DNA of 20,521 nt from JAYZDF01 sp036337945 (GTDB lineage: Bacteria > Myxococcota > Kuafuiibacteriia > Kuafuiibacteriales > Kuafuiibacteriaceae): contig JAYZDF010000090.1 of NCBI GenBank assembly GCA_036337945.1, forward strand, positions 1-20,521. The letters are read 5' to 3'. The notes below the pieces were generated by a model. It made no database searches and was not told the origin of the DNA. It saw nothing but the letters and a program-made list of their open reading frames with translations. Shown in pieces: positions 1 through 7,210 of the stretch; the stretch's first letter is position 1, and each line of letters opens with the position of its first letter. Position numbers and translations under genes: made by a program.

Positions 1-370
1 CATCAACAGCTGCAGAATAAGAAGCCAAGGTTTTCGTGACACTCGATGTGTACGCTTCCGAAGCCTGAGAGGAACCAGCAGGAAAAGCGGAGTTCATCAT
101 GGTTTGAGCCGCAGAGATCTTGTTTCTCGTAACCTTCACAAGGTCACGTGTTGGCGTAGAAGTTTTTGCTTGGGTCACATGAGATGAAAGACTTTGAAGG
201 GATTTTCTAAAGTCTTGCTTCAGTTGTTCCTGTTTTTCGGCTTGCCGCTTCGCTCTTGCTTCAGCTTCAGCTTCAGCAATTGTCTTTGGCTGATCCTGTG
301 CAGGAAATAGAGCTGCGCAAGAGATAGTAGTTAGGCATGAGGCTATGAGCCCGAGGCTTTTCCGTTCCAC
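1..370 (-). CDS. Exported Ala/Glu-rich helical protein, 3' end outside window (partial)
   Basis: I do not recognise a family. The minus-strand frame is open from the left edge to a GTG at 370-368, and there is no ATG at the N-terminus. From that GTG the protein begins VERKSLGLIASCLTTISCAA, which has the form of a signal peptide: a short basic start, then a hydrophobic stretch of about 17 residues. A Cys follows TIS but the lipobox is not canonical, so either a lipoprotein or a SpI-cleaved protein is possible. A charged helical segment follows (AEAEAEARAKRQAEKQEQ), encoded by a GCTTCA-type short repeat near 258-280. The rest is Ser/Thr/Ala-rich and predicted helical. A weak purine-rich TAGGG lies about 10 bases before the GTG. 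The frame stays open upstream to about 577, but no better start is visible there. It diverges from the transporter gene at 657. Export is well supported; function is unknown. Confidence 0.68.
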   Translation of the reverse strand, partial: MERKSLGLIASCLTTISCAALFPAQDQPKTIAEAEAEARAKRQAEKQEQLKQDFRKSLQSLSSHVTQAKTSTPTRDLVKVTRNKISAAQTMMNSAFPAGSSQASEAYTSSVTKTLASYSAAVD

Positions 371-656
371 CGTGTCGGACCCTACCAGACCTGCGCCTAC
401 ATGTGCGGGGTCATGTGACCGATGTTCGGTAAGATTATCGACCAACAGTCGGCAAAATCCGATACAGCGTTGGCTCGCGACCGGGGATAAGCTTGAAGAG
501 ACATAGGATAACTCTTTTCGACCCAGCCAGCTCCTAAAATAAAGGGTTATACATACATCAAGTTTACACTTAATTGCTTAGCGCGCGAAATCCGACGATA
601 GCTAGATTTCACGGTATCTCGACAAAGGCGAAAGAATTGCGGACCATGCGTCAGCG
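371..656. other. Divergent intergenic region
   Basis: These 286 bases separate the exported-protein gene on the minus strand from the VUT transporter gene on the plus strand, so both promoters should lie here. AT-rich stretches occur around 530-585, including TTATAC at 547-552 and TTTACA at 563-568, but I could not pair a convincing -35 with a -10 box. I see no palindrome, riboswitch-like structure or RNA gene. A four-codon ATG...TGA reading frame at 645-659 overlaps the transporter start; it is probably chance. Confidence 0.4.
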
Positions 657-1478
657 ATGACGAATGATCCCTCGGTCAAAGGCCTCAACTCCAAGCTGCC
701 AGACACTCAAGAACAAGTCGAAGAGCAAAATGACCAGGCCAGATCCCGAAGTGACTCAACTCGTGAACACAGTTCGGAGAATATCAATTATGAAGGAGAA
801 CTCCCGACCGACGCTCGTGGCCAAGTATACGCGACGCTAATTGGTCTGTATGTCTGCCTCATTCTGCTTACGAATACTGTTGGAACGAAATTGTTCAATC
901 TCGATTTACCATTGGTCGGAGAGCAAACCTTCCCCGTAAGCGTTATTTGTTTTCCTCTTACCTTTTTGGTGACGGACATCGTGTCTGACGTATTTGGCGC
1001 GAAGCAAGCTCGTTATTTCGTCGCACTGGGCTTTATCACAAGCATTCTCTTGGTAGGTTTCGTTATGCTGGGGCTAGCAGTGACACCTGCCCCTACGTAC
1101 GTTCTGAGCGAAGAATACGATAAAATCTTTGGTCCTACTTGGCGTCTGTTTTTTGCGTCTATGACTGCTTATCTTTTGGCCCAATCGATCGATGTCACAG
1201 TATTTCACTGGATAAAGAAAAAAACTGGAGACGAGAAACTTTGGCTACGGAACAACATTTCAACGATGTTCTCTCAGTTCGTTGACACCTTCACTGTGTT
1301 TTTCATTTTCCTGTATCGAAATACGGAAGTATTCTCCGGAGGCGTTGCAGACATACTTCAACTGGTTATGAGTGTTTACGTAGCGAAAGTATTAATCGCA
1401 GCACTCGATACGCCATTATGCTATTTCGGTGTCTGGTGGGTACGAAGGTTCATCCAGCAAAAAGAGGCGTCCGCGTAA
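657..1478 (+). CDS. yhhQ: VUT/YhhQ-family transporter (queuosine-precursor type)
   Basis: An inner-membrane protein of 273 residues, matching the COG1738/DUF165 vitamin-uptake-transporter family. E. coli YhhQ of this family imports queuosine precursors such as preQ0/preQ1; the substrate here is inferred only from the family. The family core begins near residue 55 (GQVYATLIGLYVCLILLTNT). The hallmark FPLTFLVTDIVSDVFGAKQA is at about 99-118 and the LRNNISTMFSQFVDT segment is near 197-211. About six membrane segments follow one another to the C-terminus. The first ~50 residues are hydrophilic and Glu/Gln/Ser-rich, longer than usual for the family. The true start could therefore be internal, and no good Shine-Dalgarno precedes the ATG at 657. 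It appears monocistronic, between divergent and convergent neighbours. No queuosine biosynthesis gene is visible nearby. Confidence 0.82.
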   Translation: MTNDPSVKGLNSKLPDTQEQVEEQNDQARSRSDSTREHSSENINYEGELPTDARGQVYATLIGLYVCLILLTNTVGTKLFNLDLPLVGEQTFPVSVICFPLTFLVTDIVSDVFGAKQARYFVALGFITSILLVGFVMLGLAVTPAPTYVLSEEYDKIFGPTWRLFFASMTAYLLAQSIDVTVFHWIKKKTGDEKLWLRNNISTMFSQFVDTFTVFFIFLYRNTEVFSGGVADILQLVMSVYVAKVLIAALDTPLCYFGVWWVRRFIQQKEASA

Positions 1479-1547
1479 AAACCTCAACAAATACGAGCGC
1501 TTGTCTAAAAACTGGAAGATACCATACATGTCGCATAAGGTATTCAA

Positions 1548-1664
1548 GTGTCCGCATTTGAAAACGTCATGTCCTGGCTCAGTTCACCTCTCAGTTACAT
1601 TGTCTCTTCGGGCATCGTGCGTCTCTCGGAATTCGGAGTCACCATTCCTTGGGGATGGAACTAA
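1548..1664 (+). CDS. Possible small hydrophobic protein (38 aa)
   Basis: Between the VUT transporter and the convergent TetR gene there is a 38-codon frame starting with GTG at 1548. An AAGG at 1537-1540 lies seven bases upstream as a plausible ribosome-binding site, and the frame ends with TAA at 1662-1664. The product begins VSAFENVMSWLSSPLSYIVS and ends in FGVTIPWGWN. It is hydrophobic and aromatic-rich, and could be a small membrane or amphipathic peptide. There is no homology evidence. The longer overlapping frame at 1429-1668 looks like a shadow because it begins inside the transporter gene and is Arg/Lys/Ser-rich without pattern. The frame could also be chance. Confidence 0.22.
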   Translation: MSAFENVMSWLSSPLSYIVSSGIVRLSEFGVTIPWGWN

Positions 1665-1738
1665 TTGACATTGGCCAACCGAAGACGGGTAGAAAATTAC
1701 TAAGAGTGCAATCTTTCTTGCAAGCTCATTCTCCAGCC

Positions 1739-2452
1739 CTAAATCTTCTCTTTCGTGAGATACTCAAAGGCAGATTCAACCTCAGTAGGATTCGCTCCGA
1801 ATCCGACTAATAACGAATGAATCAGAATAGATTCCATCGACTGAACTCGTAAAGCTTTCGGCAAAATTCGGTCACGTTTTCGAAATTGTTGCAATCCGTG
1901 CAACCCAGCCCAAAAGACTTGTGTGCGTTGGCGATTATCACCAGCTGAGATTGACTTGGCGTCGACTGCTTTATCCAATGAATCGATGCAAACAGCGAAA
2001 ACGCTCTGCAGTTCTTCATTCATGCGAGCTGCATTATCGTCCGTCAAAGTGACCGCTGGAACAGAAATAAAAGCGTCAATGACCGCCTGTTCTACGGGAT
2101 GAGAGTCAACCATTTTCAAGTACATCCGAAAAACGGCAATGACTCGCACAAGTGCTTGAACTCGCTTTGATGAAGTGCTTCCGCTTTCAAGTCGAGCACT
2201 GATTCTTTTTTCAGCAAGCGAGAACTGCTCCGCATAGGTGGCGATGGCTTTGGTCTGCAATTGTACATAGACAGCCTCTAAGCCATCGAAATAGCGATAC
2301 AATCCGCTGACCGCACTATCCAGTGCTCGTGCGATCGCAGACATTGATAACGCCGATAGCCCTTCGGAAGCCACGATGGCTGCAGCGACTTTCATGATTG
2401 CCTCTTCGGAGATTCTTGGCTTTGGTCCCCGCTTTCCCACGGAGATAACCAA
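1739..2452 (-). CDS. TetR/AcrR-family transcriptional regulator
   Basis: A DNA-binding repressor-type protein of about 237 residues, a normal TetR length. The N-terminal helix-turn-helix domain lies at roughly residues 10-60. It has the characteristic order ISEEAIMKVAAAIVASEG, LSALSMSAIARALDSAVS, GLYRYFDGLEAV, where the recognition helix ends in the usual YRYF. The remaining helical part would bind ligand and dimerise; its ligand class cannot be read from sequence. The start is uncertain: TTG at 2452 and GTG at 2440 are both possible, and neither has a strong ribosome-binding site. An ATG at 2456 is out of frame. The gene is divergent from the D-aminoacylase/OPT pair. The intergenic region holds a strong palindrome plus a second copy, so control of that pair, and autoregulation, is the likely role. 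Confidence 0.85.
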   Translation of the reverse strand: MVISVGKRGPKPRISEEAIMKVAAAIVASEGLSALSMSAIARALDSAVSGLYRYFDGLEAVYVQLQTKAIATYAEQFSLAEKRISARLESGSTSSKRVQALVRVIAVFRMYLKMVDSHPVEQAVIDAFISVPAVTLTDDNAARMNEELQSVFAVCIDSLDKAVDAKSISAGDNRQRTQVFWAGLHGLQQFRKRDRILPKALRVQSMESILIHSLLVGFGANPTEVESAFEYLTKEKI

Positions 2453-2463
2453 TCATAAAAACC

Positions 2464-2469
2464 TATAAT
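2464..2469 (+). promoter_or_regulatory. Candidate -10 box TATAAT overlapping the operator
   Basis: A perfect TATAAT on the plus strand at 2464-2469 points toward the deacylase gene. It runs into the left arm of the 27-bp palindrome, so a bound repressor would cover it. The corresponding -35 area lies inside the TetR coding region and shows no good TTGACA, so this assignment is tentative. A separate TTGACG at 2494-2499 could serve as a -35 box, but the matching -10 position (around 2517) is poor. Confidence 0.4.
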
Positions 2470-2491
2470 TGTGAAATGCTTTCACTATTAT
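2465..2491. promoter_or_regulatory. Probable TetR operator O1 (27-bp near-perfect palindrome)
   Basis: The core GTGAAA-TGC-TTTCAC at 2471-2485 is a perfect inverted repeat with 6-bp arms. It extends outward past one T/T mismatch to ATAAT...ATTAT, so 11 of 12 base pairs match over 27 bp. It sits in the 91-bp region between the divergent TetR and deacylase genes and overlaps a TATAAT. Size, symmetry and position are those expected of a TetR-family operator. Binding itself is inferred. Confidence 0.72.
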
Positions 2492-2509
2492 TCTTGACGA
2501 GATGCAGCA

Positions 2510-2533
2510 AATAATGAAACCCTTTCTCTATTA
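2510..2533. promoter_or_regulatory. Second, degenerate operator copy O2 next to the deacylase RBS
   Basis: The 20 bases at 2514-2533 match the 20 bases at 2471-2490 in 16 positions, in direct orientation and 43 bp apart. They share TGAAA, CTTTC and CTATTA. The inverted symmetry is partly kept: 8 of 10 pairs around the centre CCC at 2520-2522. The copy ends at the start of the AGGAG ribosome-binding site. The spacing is close to four helical turns, which would place two repressor dimers on the same face of the DNA. This is inferred from sequence similarity only. Confidence 0.5.
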
Positions 2534-2543
2534 GGAGCCAAGC

Positions 2544-4253
2544 ATGCACGACTTAGTCATCAGAGACGGAAAAATTATAGATGGAACCGGCCGACCAGCC
2601 TTTTCCGGAGACATTGGAATCGACAACGGACGTATAACAGCTGTTGGAAAAGTCGGAGCAGGTTATCGAGAAATTCAGGCAAACGGACAACTCGTTACAC
2701 CTGGGTTCGTTGATGTTCATACCCACTATGATGCCCAAGTTACTTGGGATCCATACCTCACGCCTTCAAGCGATCATGGTGTTACCACGGTCGTGATGGG
2801 CAACTGCGGCGTAGGTTTTGCTCCTTGTGAATCAACGAAACGAAATTGGCTTATCGGGTTGATGGAAGGCGTTGAAGATATCCCTGGTGCCGCCATGCAT
2901 GAAGGCATCCAATGGGAATGGGAATCTTTTCCCGAATACATTGAGGCACTCAAATCGAAAGACAGAGCGATCGATTTCGCCACACAAATTCCGCACGGAG
3001 CGCTTCGCGCATTCGTCATGAAAGAGCGTGGTGCGGCCAACGAAGATGCGACAAGTGAAGATATTGAACAGATGTACGAAATGGTGAAAGACGCACTTCA
3101 GGCGGGCGCCTTGGGATTCTCGACCTCACGAACAATGCTTCATAAAGCTAGCGACGGTAGACCCGTTCCTGGAACATTTGCGGCGAAAGAAGAATTATTT
3201 GGAATTGGCAGAGCACTCAAAGAAGTAGGTCATGGCGTTTTCCAACTCGCCGCAGAACACTCGAATGTGCCTCAAGAGTTAGAATGGATAGACGCCCTCG
3301 CCCAAGAAACCGGTCGTCCCGTAAGCTTCAATTTATCTCAAATTGATCAAGATACGAACCTGTGGAAAAGCGGTCTTGCTCGGCTGGAAGCCTGTCGAGA
3401 CGGAGGTGGTAAAGTGGTCGCTCAAGTCGCCGGACGAGCCATCGGCATCATCATGAATTTTCACCTCACAGCTCATCCTTTCGCATTGTACCCGAGTTTC
3501 ATGCAGTTGATGTCTGAAAGCGTAGAAGCGAGAAAGCAGGCTCTCCGCAATCCTGATTTCAAGGCGAAAATCATGAAAGAATCGGCGATGGTTTTCGGAG
3601 ATTTCGAAACTTTCGTGACCACCAGCTTCAATAAGATGTTTGTGGTTGGCGATTCACTCGATTACGAACCTTCAGCAGAGCAAAGTGTTGCAAGTATTGC
3701 CGCACAACAAGGAAAAGATCCCAAAGAAGTGGCCTTCGATTTGTTATGTGAAGACGATTACAATGGAATGCTCTACTTCCCTTTATTCAACTACTCCGAA
3801 GGTAGCTTGGATGTGCTGCACGAACTCCATCAGCATCCACAAACAGCCATGGGGCTTTCAGACGCTGGTGCTCATTGCGGCGCAATTTGTGACGGTGGCA
3901 TGCCTACTTTCATGCTCACCCACTGGACGCGGGATCGAAGTCGCGGTTCCAAGCTACCAATCGAACATATTGTGCGGCGGCAAACATCACAAACTGCTTC
4001 CTTATTTGGTCTAAACGACCGCGGTACGATTCGGCCTGGCCTGCGAGCAGACCTGAACATTATTGATTACGAAAACTTACGACTCGATAAACCGACCATC
4101 GCATACGATCTTCCAGCAGGTGGAAGGCGATTACTCCAAAAATCTCATGGGTATCGAGCGACCATCGTAAATGGCGAGATTATTTCAGAGTTTGACGAAC
4201 TCACAGGAAATTTACCGGGTCGACTTATTCGAGGTCCGAGAAACGCTACCTAA
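2544..4253 (+). CDS. N-acyl-D-amino-acid deacylase family amidohydrolase
   Basis: A cytoplasmic-type metallohydrolase of 569 residues (COG3653, Amidohydro_3) with no signal peptide. Characterised members remove the acyl group from N-acyl-D-amino acids, giving free D-amino acid and a carboxylate. The N-terminal beta part leads to the metal motif HxH (H59, H61, in VDVHTHYDAQ). Next come the metal-ligand Cys (C88, in VMGNCGVGFAPC), the family block ALGFSTSRTMLHKASDGR at 189-206, and the C-terminal Asp ligand region GLSDAGAHCGA with D440. Length and motif order suit a full enzyme. The exact substrate (D-Glu, D-Asp, neutral D-amino acids, or another amide) cannot be told. A clear AGGAG lies six bases before the ATG. 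It is divergent from the TetR gene, with operators between, and is followed by the OPT transporter gene after 58 bp, consistent with one operon for import and hydrolysis. Confidence 0.87.
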   Translation: MHDLVIRDGKIIDGTGRPAFSGDIGIDNGRITAVGKVGAGYREIQANGQLVTPGFVDVHTHYDAQVTWDPYLTPSSDHGVTTVVMGNCGVGFAPCESTKRNWLIGLMEGVEDIPGAAMHEGIQWEWESFPEYIEALKSKDRAIDFATQIPHGALRAFVMKERGAANEDATSEDIEQMYEMVKDALQAGALGFSTSRTMLHKASDGRPVPGTFAAKEELFGIGRALKEVGHGVFQLAAEHSNVPQELEWIDALAQETGRPVSFNLSQIDQDTNLWKSGLARLEACRDGGGKVVAQVAGRAIGIIMNFHLTAHPFALYPSFMQLMSESVEARKQALRNPDFKAKIMKESAMVFGDFETFVTTSFNKMFVVGDSLDYEPSAEQSVASIAAQQGKDPKEVAFDLLCEDDYNGMLYFPLFNYSEGSLDVLHELHQHPQTAMGLSDAGAHCGAICDGGMPTFMLTHWTRDRSRGSKLPIEHIVRRQTSQTASLFGLNDRGTIRPGLRADLNIIDYENLRLDKPTIAYDLPAGGRRLLQKSHGYRATIVNGEIISEFDELTGNLPGRLIRGPRNAT

Positions 4254-4273
4254 ACCGTATCGATCGGTTTAGG
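4249..4273 (+). other. Hairpin at the deacylase stop codon
   Basis: CCTAAACCG at 4249-4257 and CGGTTTAGG at 4265-4273 form a perfect 9-bp stem with a 7-base loop. The stop codon TAA lies in the left arm. It is followed by GTTGCCCCCC, not by a T run, so it is not a standard intrinsic terminator. In the gap between the deacylase and OPT genes it could protect the upstream message or reduce read-through. The function is inferred. Confidence 0.45.
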
Positions 4274-4311
4274 GTTGCCCCCCACCCTTCTTCTGTGGTT
4301 GCTAGCCACTC

Positions 4312-6078
4312 ATGTCTGATACCTCTGCCGGTTCTACCGAGAACCAAGACCGGATCTACACGCCAAAAGAAAATGAAGCACAACTGAGCGCTCGCTCTGT
4401 GATTGTTGGATGCTTGGTTGGAAGCATCGTTTCATGCACAAATATCTACATTGGTCTAAAGATTGGCTGGACCTTCGGCGCGTCGATTGTTTCGGCTGTT
4501 CTCGGTTTTGCAATTTTCGCAGTACTCAAACGGAATCTAAGCGTTCTAGAAACGAATATCACTCAAACAGCCGGTTCTGCCGCAGGCGGAATGGCTTCAG
4601 CTGCTGGCCTCGTCGCAGCGATACCTGCCATGCAGATGCTGGGATTTGAAATTAGTTGGCAGTCGCTAACGCTGTGGTCCTTGTCGATCGCTTTTCTCGG
4701 TGTATTCTTCGCAGTCCCTCTTCGGCGTCAAGTCGTTGAAATTGACAAACTTCGATTTCCCACAGGGACGGCAACTGCAGAAACAATTCTCGCTATGACG
4801 AGCGCTGCGGGGGAAGCTCTCGCCAAAGCCAAAGTCCTGGTTTGGGCCGGTGTAGCCGCCGGTGCCTTCACGCTCACAGCGCATTTCGTCCCCGAACTGG
4901 AAAACCCACCTCTACATAAATGGCTTAACATTGGGGCATTGACCGTCGCAGCAACCTGGGGCTTCAAACTCTATTTTGGACCCGCACTCTTTGGGGCAGG
5001 ATTTCTGATCGGACCTCGCGTCAGCATCTCACTTGCTCTCGGTGCAATTGTTGCCTGGGCATTAGTTGGGCCTTACGCTCAAAGCGCAGGGTGGGCACCC
5101 GGAAAAGTTATGGCTTACAGTGACGGAGCGCGCGGATGGTTGCTCTGGCCCGGTGTCGCACTGATGGTTAGTGAGGCGTTAACAAGTCTTGCGATGTCAT
5201 GGAAAACGTTCGCACGCGCACTCAAGATGCCTACCCAAATTGGAAGTAGCGGAGAAACTGACGCAAACCACATTCCAAATAGCTGGTGGATGGGCGGCCT
5301 CGCGCTTGGTTCAGTTCTCACGGCCGGCATTGCGAGCACTGTTTTCAATATCCCCGTCTGGATGACCATAGTCGCTATTGTGCTTTCCGCTATTTTATCA
5401 ATCGTCGCGGTGAGAAGCGTTGGAGAGACCGATATCAACCCCATCGGCGGAATGGGTAAAGTCACACAGTTAGTTTACGGCGGACTTGCACCCGGCCAAA
5501 TGAGCACGAATCTCATGGCGGCCGCAATCACGGGCGCAGGAGCGAGCCAAGCTGGCGACATGATGCAAGATCTAAAGACCGGACACATGCTCGGCGCTTC
5601 TCCGAGGAAGCAATTTATCGCGCAGCTTATTGGCATATGCGCAGGCATTGTATTCGTTGTCCCCGCTTATTACTTATTTACATCTGCCTATGAAATTGGG
5701 AGCGACCAAATACCGGCGCCCGCCGCAATGGCTTGGAAGGCGATGGCAGAGCTCTTAGCCAAAGGCTTTGATGCTTTGCCACCTCACGCCACCGAAGCCG
5801 TGATCATTGCGTCAATCATTGGTGCGTCAGTTCCTCTTTTGCGTAAAATCGAAAGTATAAAACAATGGGTACCAAGCGGCCTCGCAATGGGAATCGCCTT
5901 TATTATTCCCGCTTTCTATTCTTTGGTCATGTTTTACGGGATGGTCGCTTGGTGGATCTGGAATAAAAAGAATCCAAGTGCGGTAGAAAAATTCAATTTT
6001 GCAATGGCATCGGGTCTTGTTGCTGGGGAAGGACTTATGGGTATCGTCAATGCTGCGCTAACTATGCTCGGAATATAA
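4312..6078 (+). CDS. OPT-family oligopeptide transporter
   Basis: A polytopic inner-membrane transporter of 588 residues, the usual size for prokaryotic OPT proteins. Characteristic blocks are all present. They are IGLKIGWTFGASIV at 47-60, the NITQTAGSAAGGMASAAG region at 82-99, LRFPTGTATAETIL at 147-160, GETDINPIGGMGKVTQL at 371-387, and QAGDMMQDLKTGHMLGASPR at 413-431. The family moves oligopeptides or metal-peptide conjugates, probably with protons; this substrate is unknown. The coupling with an N-acyl-D-amino-acid deacylase and a TetR regulator suggests import of D-amino-acid-containing or acylated peptides, for example from cell-wall debris. No strong ribosome-binding site is seen before ATG 4312. 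The N-terminus (residues 1-25) is hydrophilic and suits a cytoplasmic start. Confidence 0.9.
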   Translation: MSDTSAGSTENQDRIYTPKENEAQLSARSVIVGCLVGSIVSCTNIYIGLKIGWTFGASIVSAVLGFAIFAVLKRNLSVLETNITQTAGSAAGGMASAAGLVAAIPAMQMLGFEISWQSLTLWSLSIAFLGVFFAVPLRRQVVEIDKLRFPTGTATAETILAMTSAAGEALAKAKVLVWAGVAAGAFTLTAHFVPELENPPLHKWLNIGALTVAATWGFKLYFGPALFGAGFLIGPRVSISLALGAIVAWALVGPYAQSAGWAPGKVMAYSDGARGWLLWPGVALMVSEALTSLAMSWKTFARALKMPTQIGSSGETDANHIPNSWWMGGLALGSVLTAGIASTVFNIPVWMTIVAIVLSAILSIVAVRSVGETDINPIGGMGKVTQLVYGGLAPGQMSTNLMAAAITGAGASQAGDMMQDLKTGHMLGASPRKQFIAQLIGICAGIVFVVPAYYLFTSAYEIGSDQIPAPAAMAWKAMAELLAKGFDALPPHATEAVIIASIIGASVPLLRKIESIKQWVPSGLAMGIAFIIPAFYSLVMFYGMVAWWIWNKKNPSAVEKFNFAMASGLVAGEGLMGIVNAALTMLGI

Positions 6079-6112
6079 CTCCGTAATGTGACATTTTTGA
6101 GGTTTATTCTCA

Positions 6113-6136
6113 TTTACGTGAAATGTTTCACGAAAA
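6113..6136. promoter_or_regulatory. GTGAAA/TTTCAC palindrome upstream of the PhnD-like gene
   Basis: CGTGAAA-TG-TTTCACG at 6117-6132 is a perfect 7-bp inverted repeat with a 2-base spacer. It extends past one A/A mismatch to TTT...AAA, for 10 of 11 pairs. It repeats the GTGAAA...TTTCAC arms of the palindrome at 2465-2491, though the spacer is 2 rather than 3 bases. It lies 34 bp after the OPT stop codon and 60 bp before the PhnD-like start. It has no T run, so it is not an intrinsic terminator. It may be a further operator for the same regulator. Confidence 0.5.
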
Positions 6137-6196
6137 CCTAAAATCCATACCTGATCCAAACTAGACCTACCGAAAATTTTTATTTAGGCTCTGAAA

Positions 6197-7210
6197 ATGC
6201 GCACACTCCGTGCCATTGCGATTGGCGTTTTTGCCATCATGACTTCTGGCTGCATCGAGCTTCCTGACTCAGGAACGCTCGCGACCGGTCGCCCAGCGCC
6301 GGTCGATTTCAACAGACCCATCGAGCTCCTTCTGCGGCGAGAGCTCCCCCACGATACCAACCACGTTAGGTTCGGGGCTACGCCGTATCTCAGTCCAGAC
6401 TTGATGAAGAGATCTTATGACCCGCTCACGGAATATCTTTCCGACTCCCTCGGTCTTCAAGTCGAGTTGGTCCTCGCTGATTCATACAGCGACCTGATCG
6501 AAAAAGTTCATGCAGGCTCGCTAGACATTTTTCTCATTTCGCCTCTCTCTTACATAACCGCCAAAGAAAAAACGCCTAATCTCAAGTTGCTCGCCCAAGA
6601 AAGTGCAAGCGGTATGGGCTCTTATTCATCTTATGTGGTTGTTCGTGAGGAGAGTCGTGCGCAATCACTCAACGACCTTATTGGCAAACGACTGGCCTTC
6701 GTCGATCAGCATTCTACATCTGGATTTTTATTCCCAATGGCAGCATTTATTGGAGCCGGCATTCAGCCGGGCACAAGGTTTAAGTTTTGCTTCTCTAAAA
6801 GCCATGCACAAGCAGTGTATGATTTGGTGGCCGGAAAGGTCGACGCAGCAACCGTGAGCAGCAATGTTGTTCGCTTTCTGACCTCCGTTGAATCCGAAAA
6901 CACCAAACCGTTGTCATCTAAAATTCGTATCCTGCATAAAGCCGGCCGGATCCCCTATGATGCGCTGGTTGCGCGAGGAGAGTTTACAGACTCAGGACTA
7001 CAAAAACTAAAGGCTGCTTTCGCTAATCTCAACACGAGAACCGAACGCGGAAGACAAGCTCTTCGAAAAACAGCCCAAATCACGGGATGGATACCGACCT
7101 CAGACGAAACGTACGACCCAGTTCGACAAGTTAGTCAAATAGTAAACAATCATCTTAAGGAACACCCCATTATCAGCGAGAAATCTTGTGACGAAATCGA
7201 AGAAAAATAA
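6197..7210 (+). CDS. PhnD-like phosphate/phosphonate-type substrate-binding lipoprotein
   Basis: A periplasmic binding protein of 337 residues with a lipoprotein-type signal, MRTLRAIAIGVFAIMTSGC, lipidated Cys at 19. The mature part begins its binding-protein fold at VRFGATPYLSPDLMKRSYDP. It continues with LSDSLGLQVELVLADSYSDL, the IFLISPLSYITAKEK segment, and LIGKRLAFVDQHSTSGFLFP. This order is typical of PF12974 (PhnD/SsuA-like). No ABC permease or ATPase gene is present. The next gene encodes a membrane diguanylate cyclase whose start overlaps this stop by 23 bp. A sensory role is therefore more likely than transport: ligand binding in the periplasm could be passed to the cyclase. The ligand is not known. 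A weak TAGG lies before the ATG, and the upstream gap carries the palindrome at 6113-6136. Confidence 0.82.
   Translation: MRTLRAIAIGVFAIMTSGCIELPDSGTLATGRPAPVDFNRPIELLLRRELPHDTNHVRFGATPYLSPDLMKRSYDPLTEYLSDSLGLQVELVLADSYSDLIEKVHAGSLDIFLISPLSYITAKEKTPNLKLLAQESASGMGSYSSYVVVREESRAQSLNDLIGKRLAFVDQHSTSGFLFPMAAFIGAGIQPGTRFKFCFSKSHAQAVYDLVAGKVDAATVSSNVVRFLTSVESENTKPLSSKIRILHKAGRIPYDALVARGEFTDSGLQKLKAAFANLNTRTERGRQALRKTAQITGWIPTSDETYDPVRQVSQIVNNHLKEHPIISEKSCDEIEEK

Noticed and set aside
645..659. Four-codon ATG...TGA frame overlapping the transporter start
   Set aside because: Too short to support as an upstream regulatory frame; a chance match is likely.
1642..1658. CCATTCC-TTG-GGGATGG hairpin as a terminator between the VUT and TetR genes
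   Set aside because: The stem needs a T-G pair and a 3-base loop, and no T run follows. It also lies inside the possible small frame.
1429..1668. 79-codon plus-strand frame starting within the transporter gene
   Set aside because: It overlaps the transporter out of frame and its product has no domain-like pattern. The shorter frame at 1548-1664 is more plausible.
6085..6100. AATGT-G-ACATT followed by T run as an OPT terminator
   Set aside because: The loop would be a single base, so the hairpin cannot form as drawn.
6117..6132. parS-like sequence (TGTTTCACG and CGTGAAA halves)
   Set aside because: The halves match parts of the ParB site TGTTTCACGTGAAACA but are in the everted order and lack the central CACGTG. 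No parAB genes are near. An operator is more likely.
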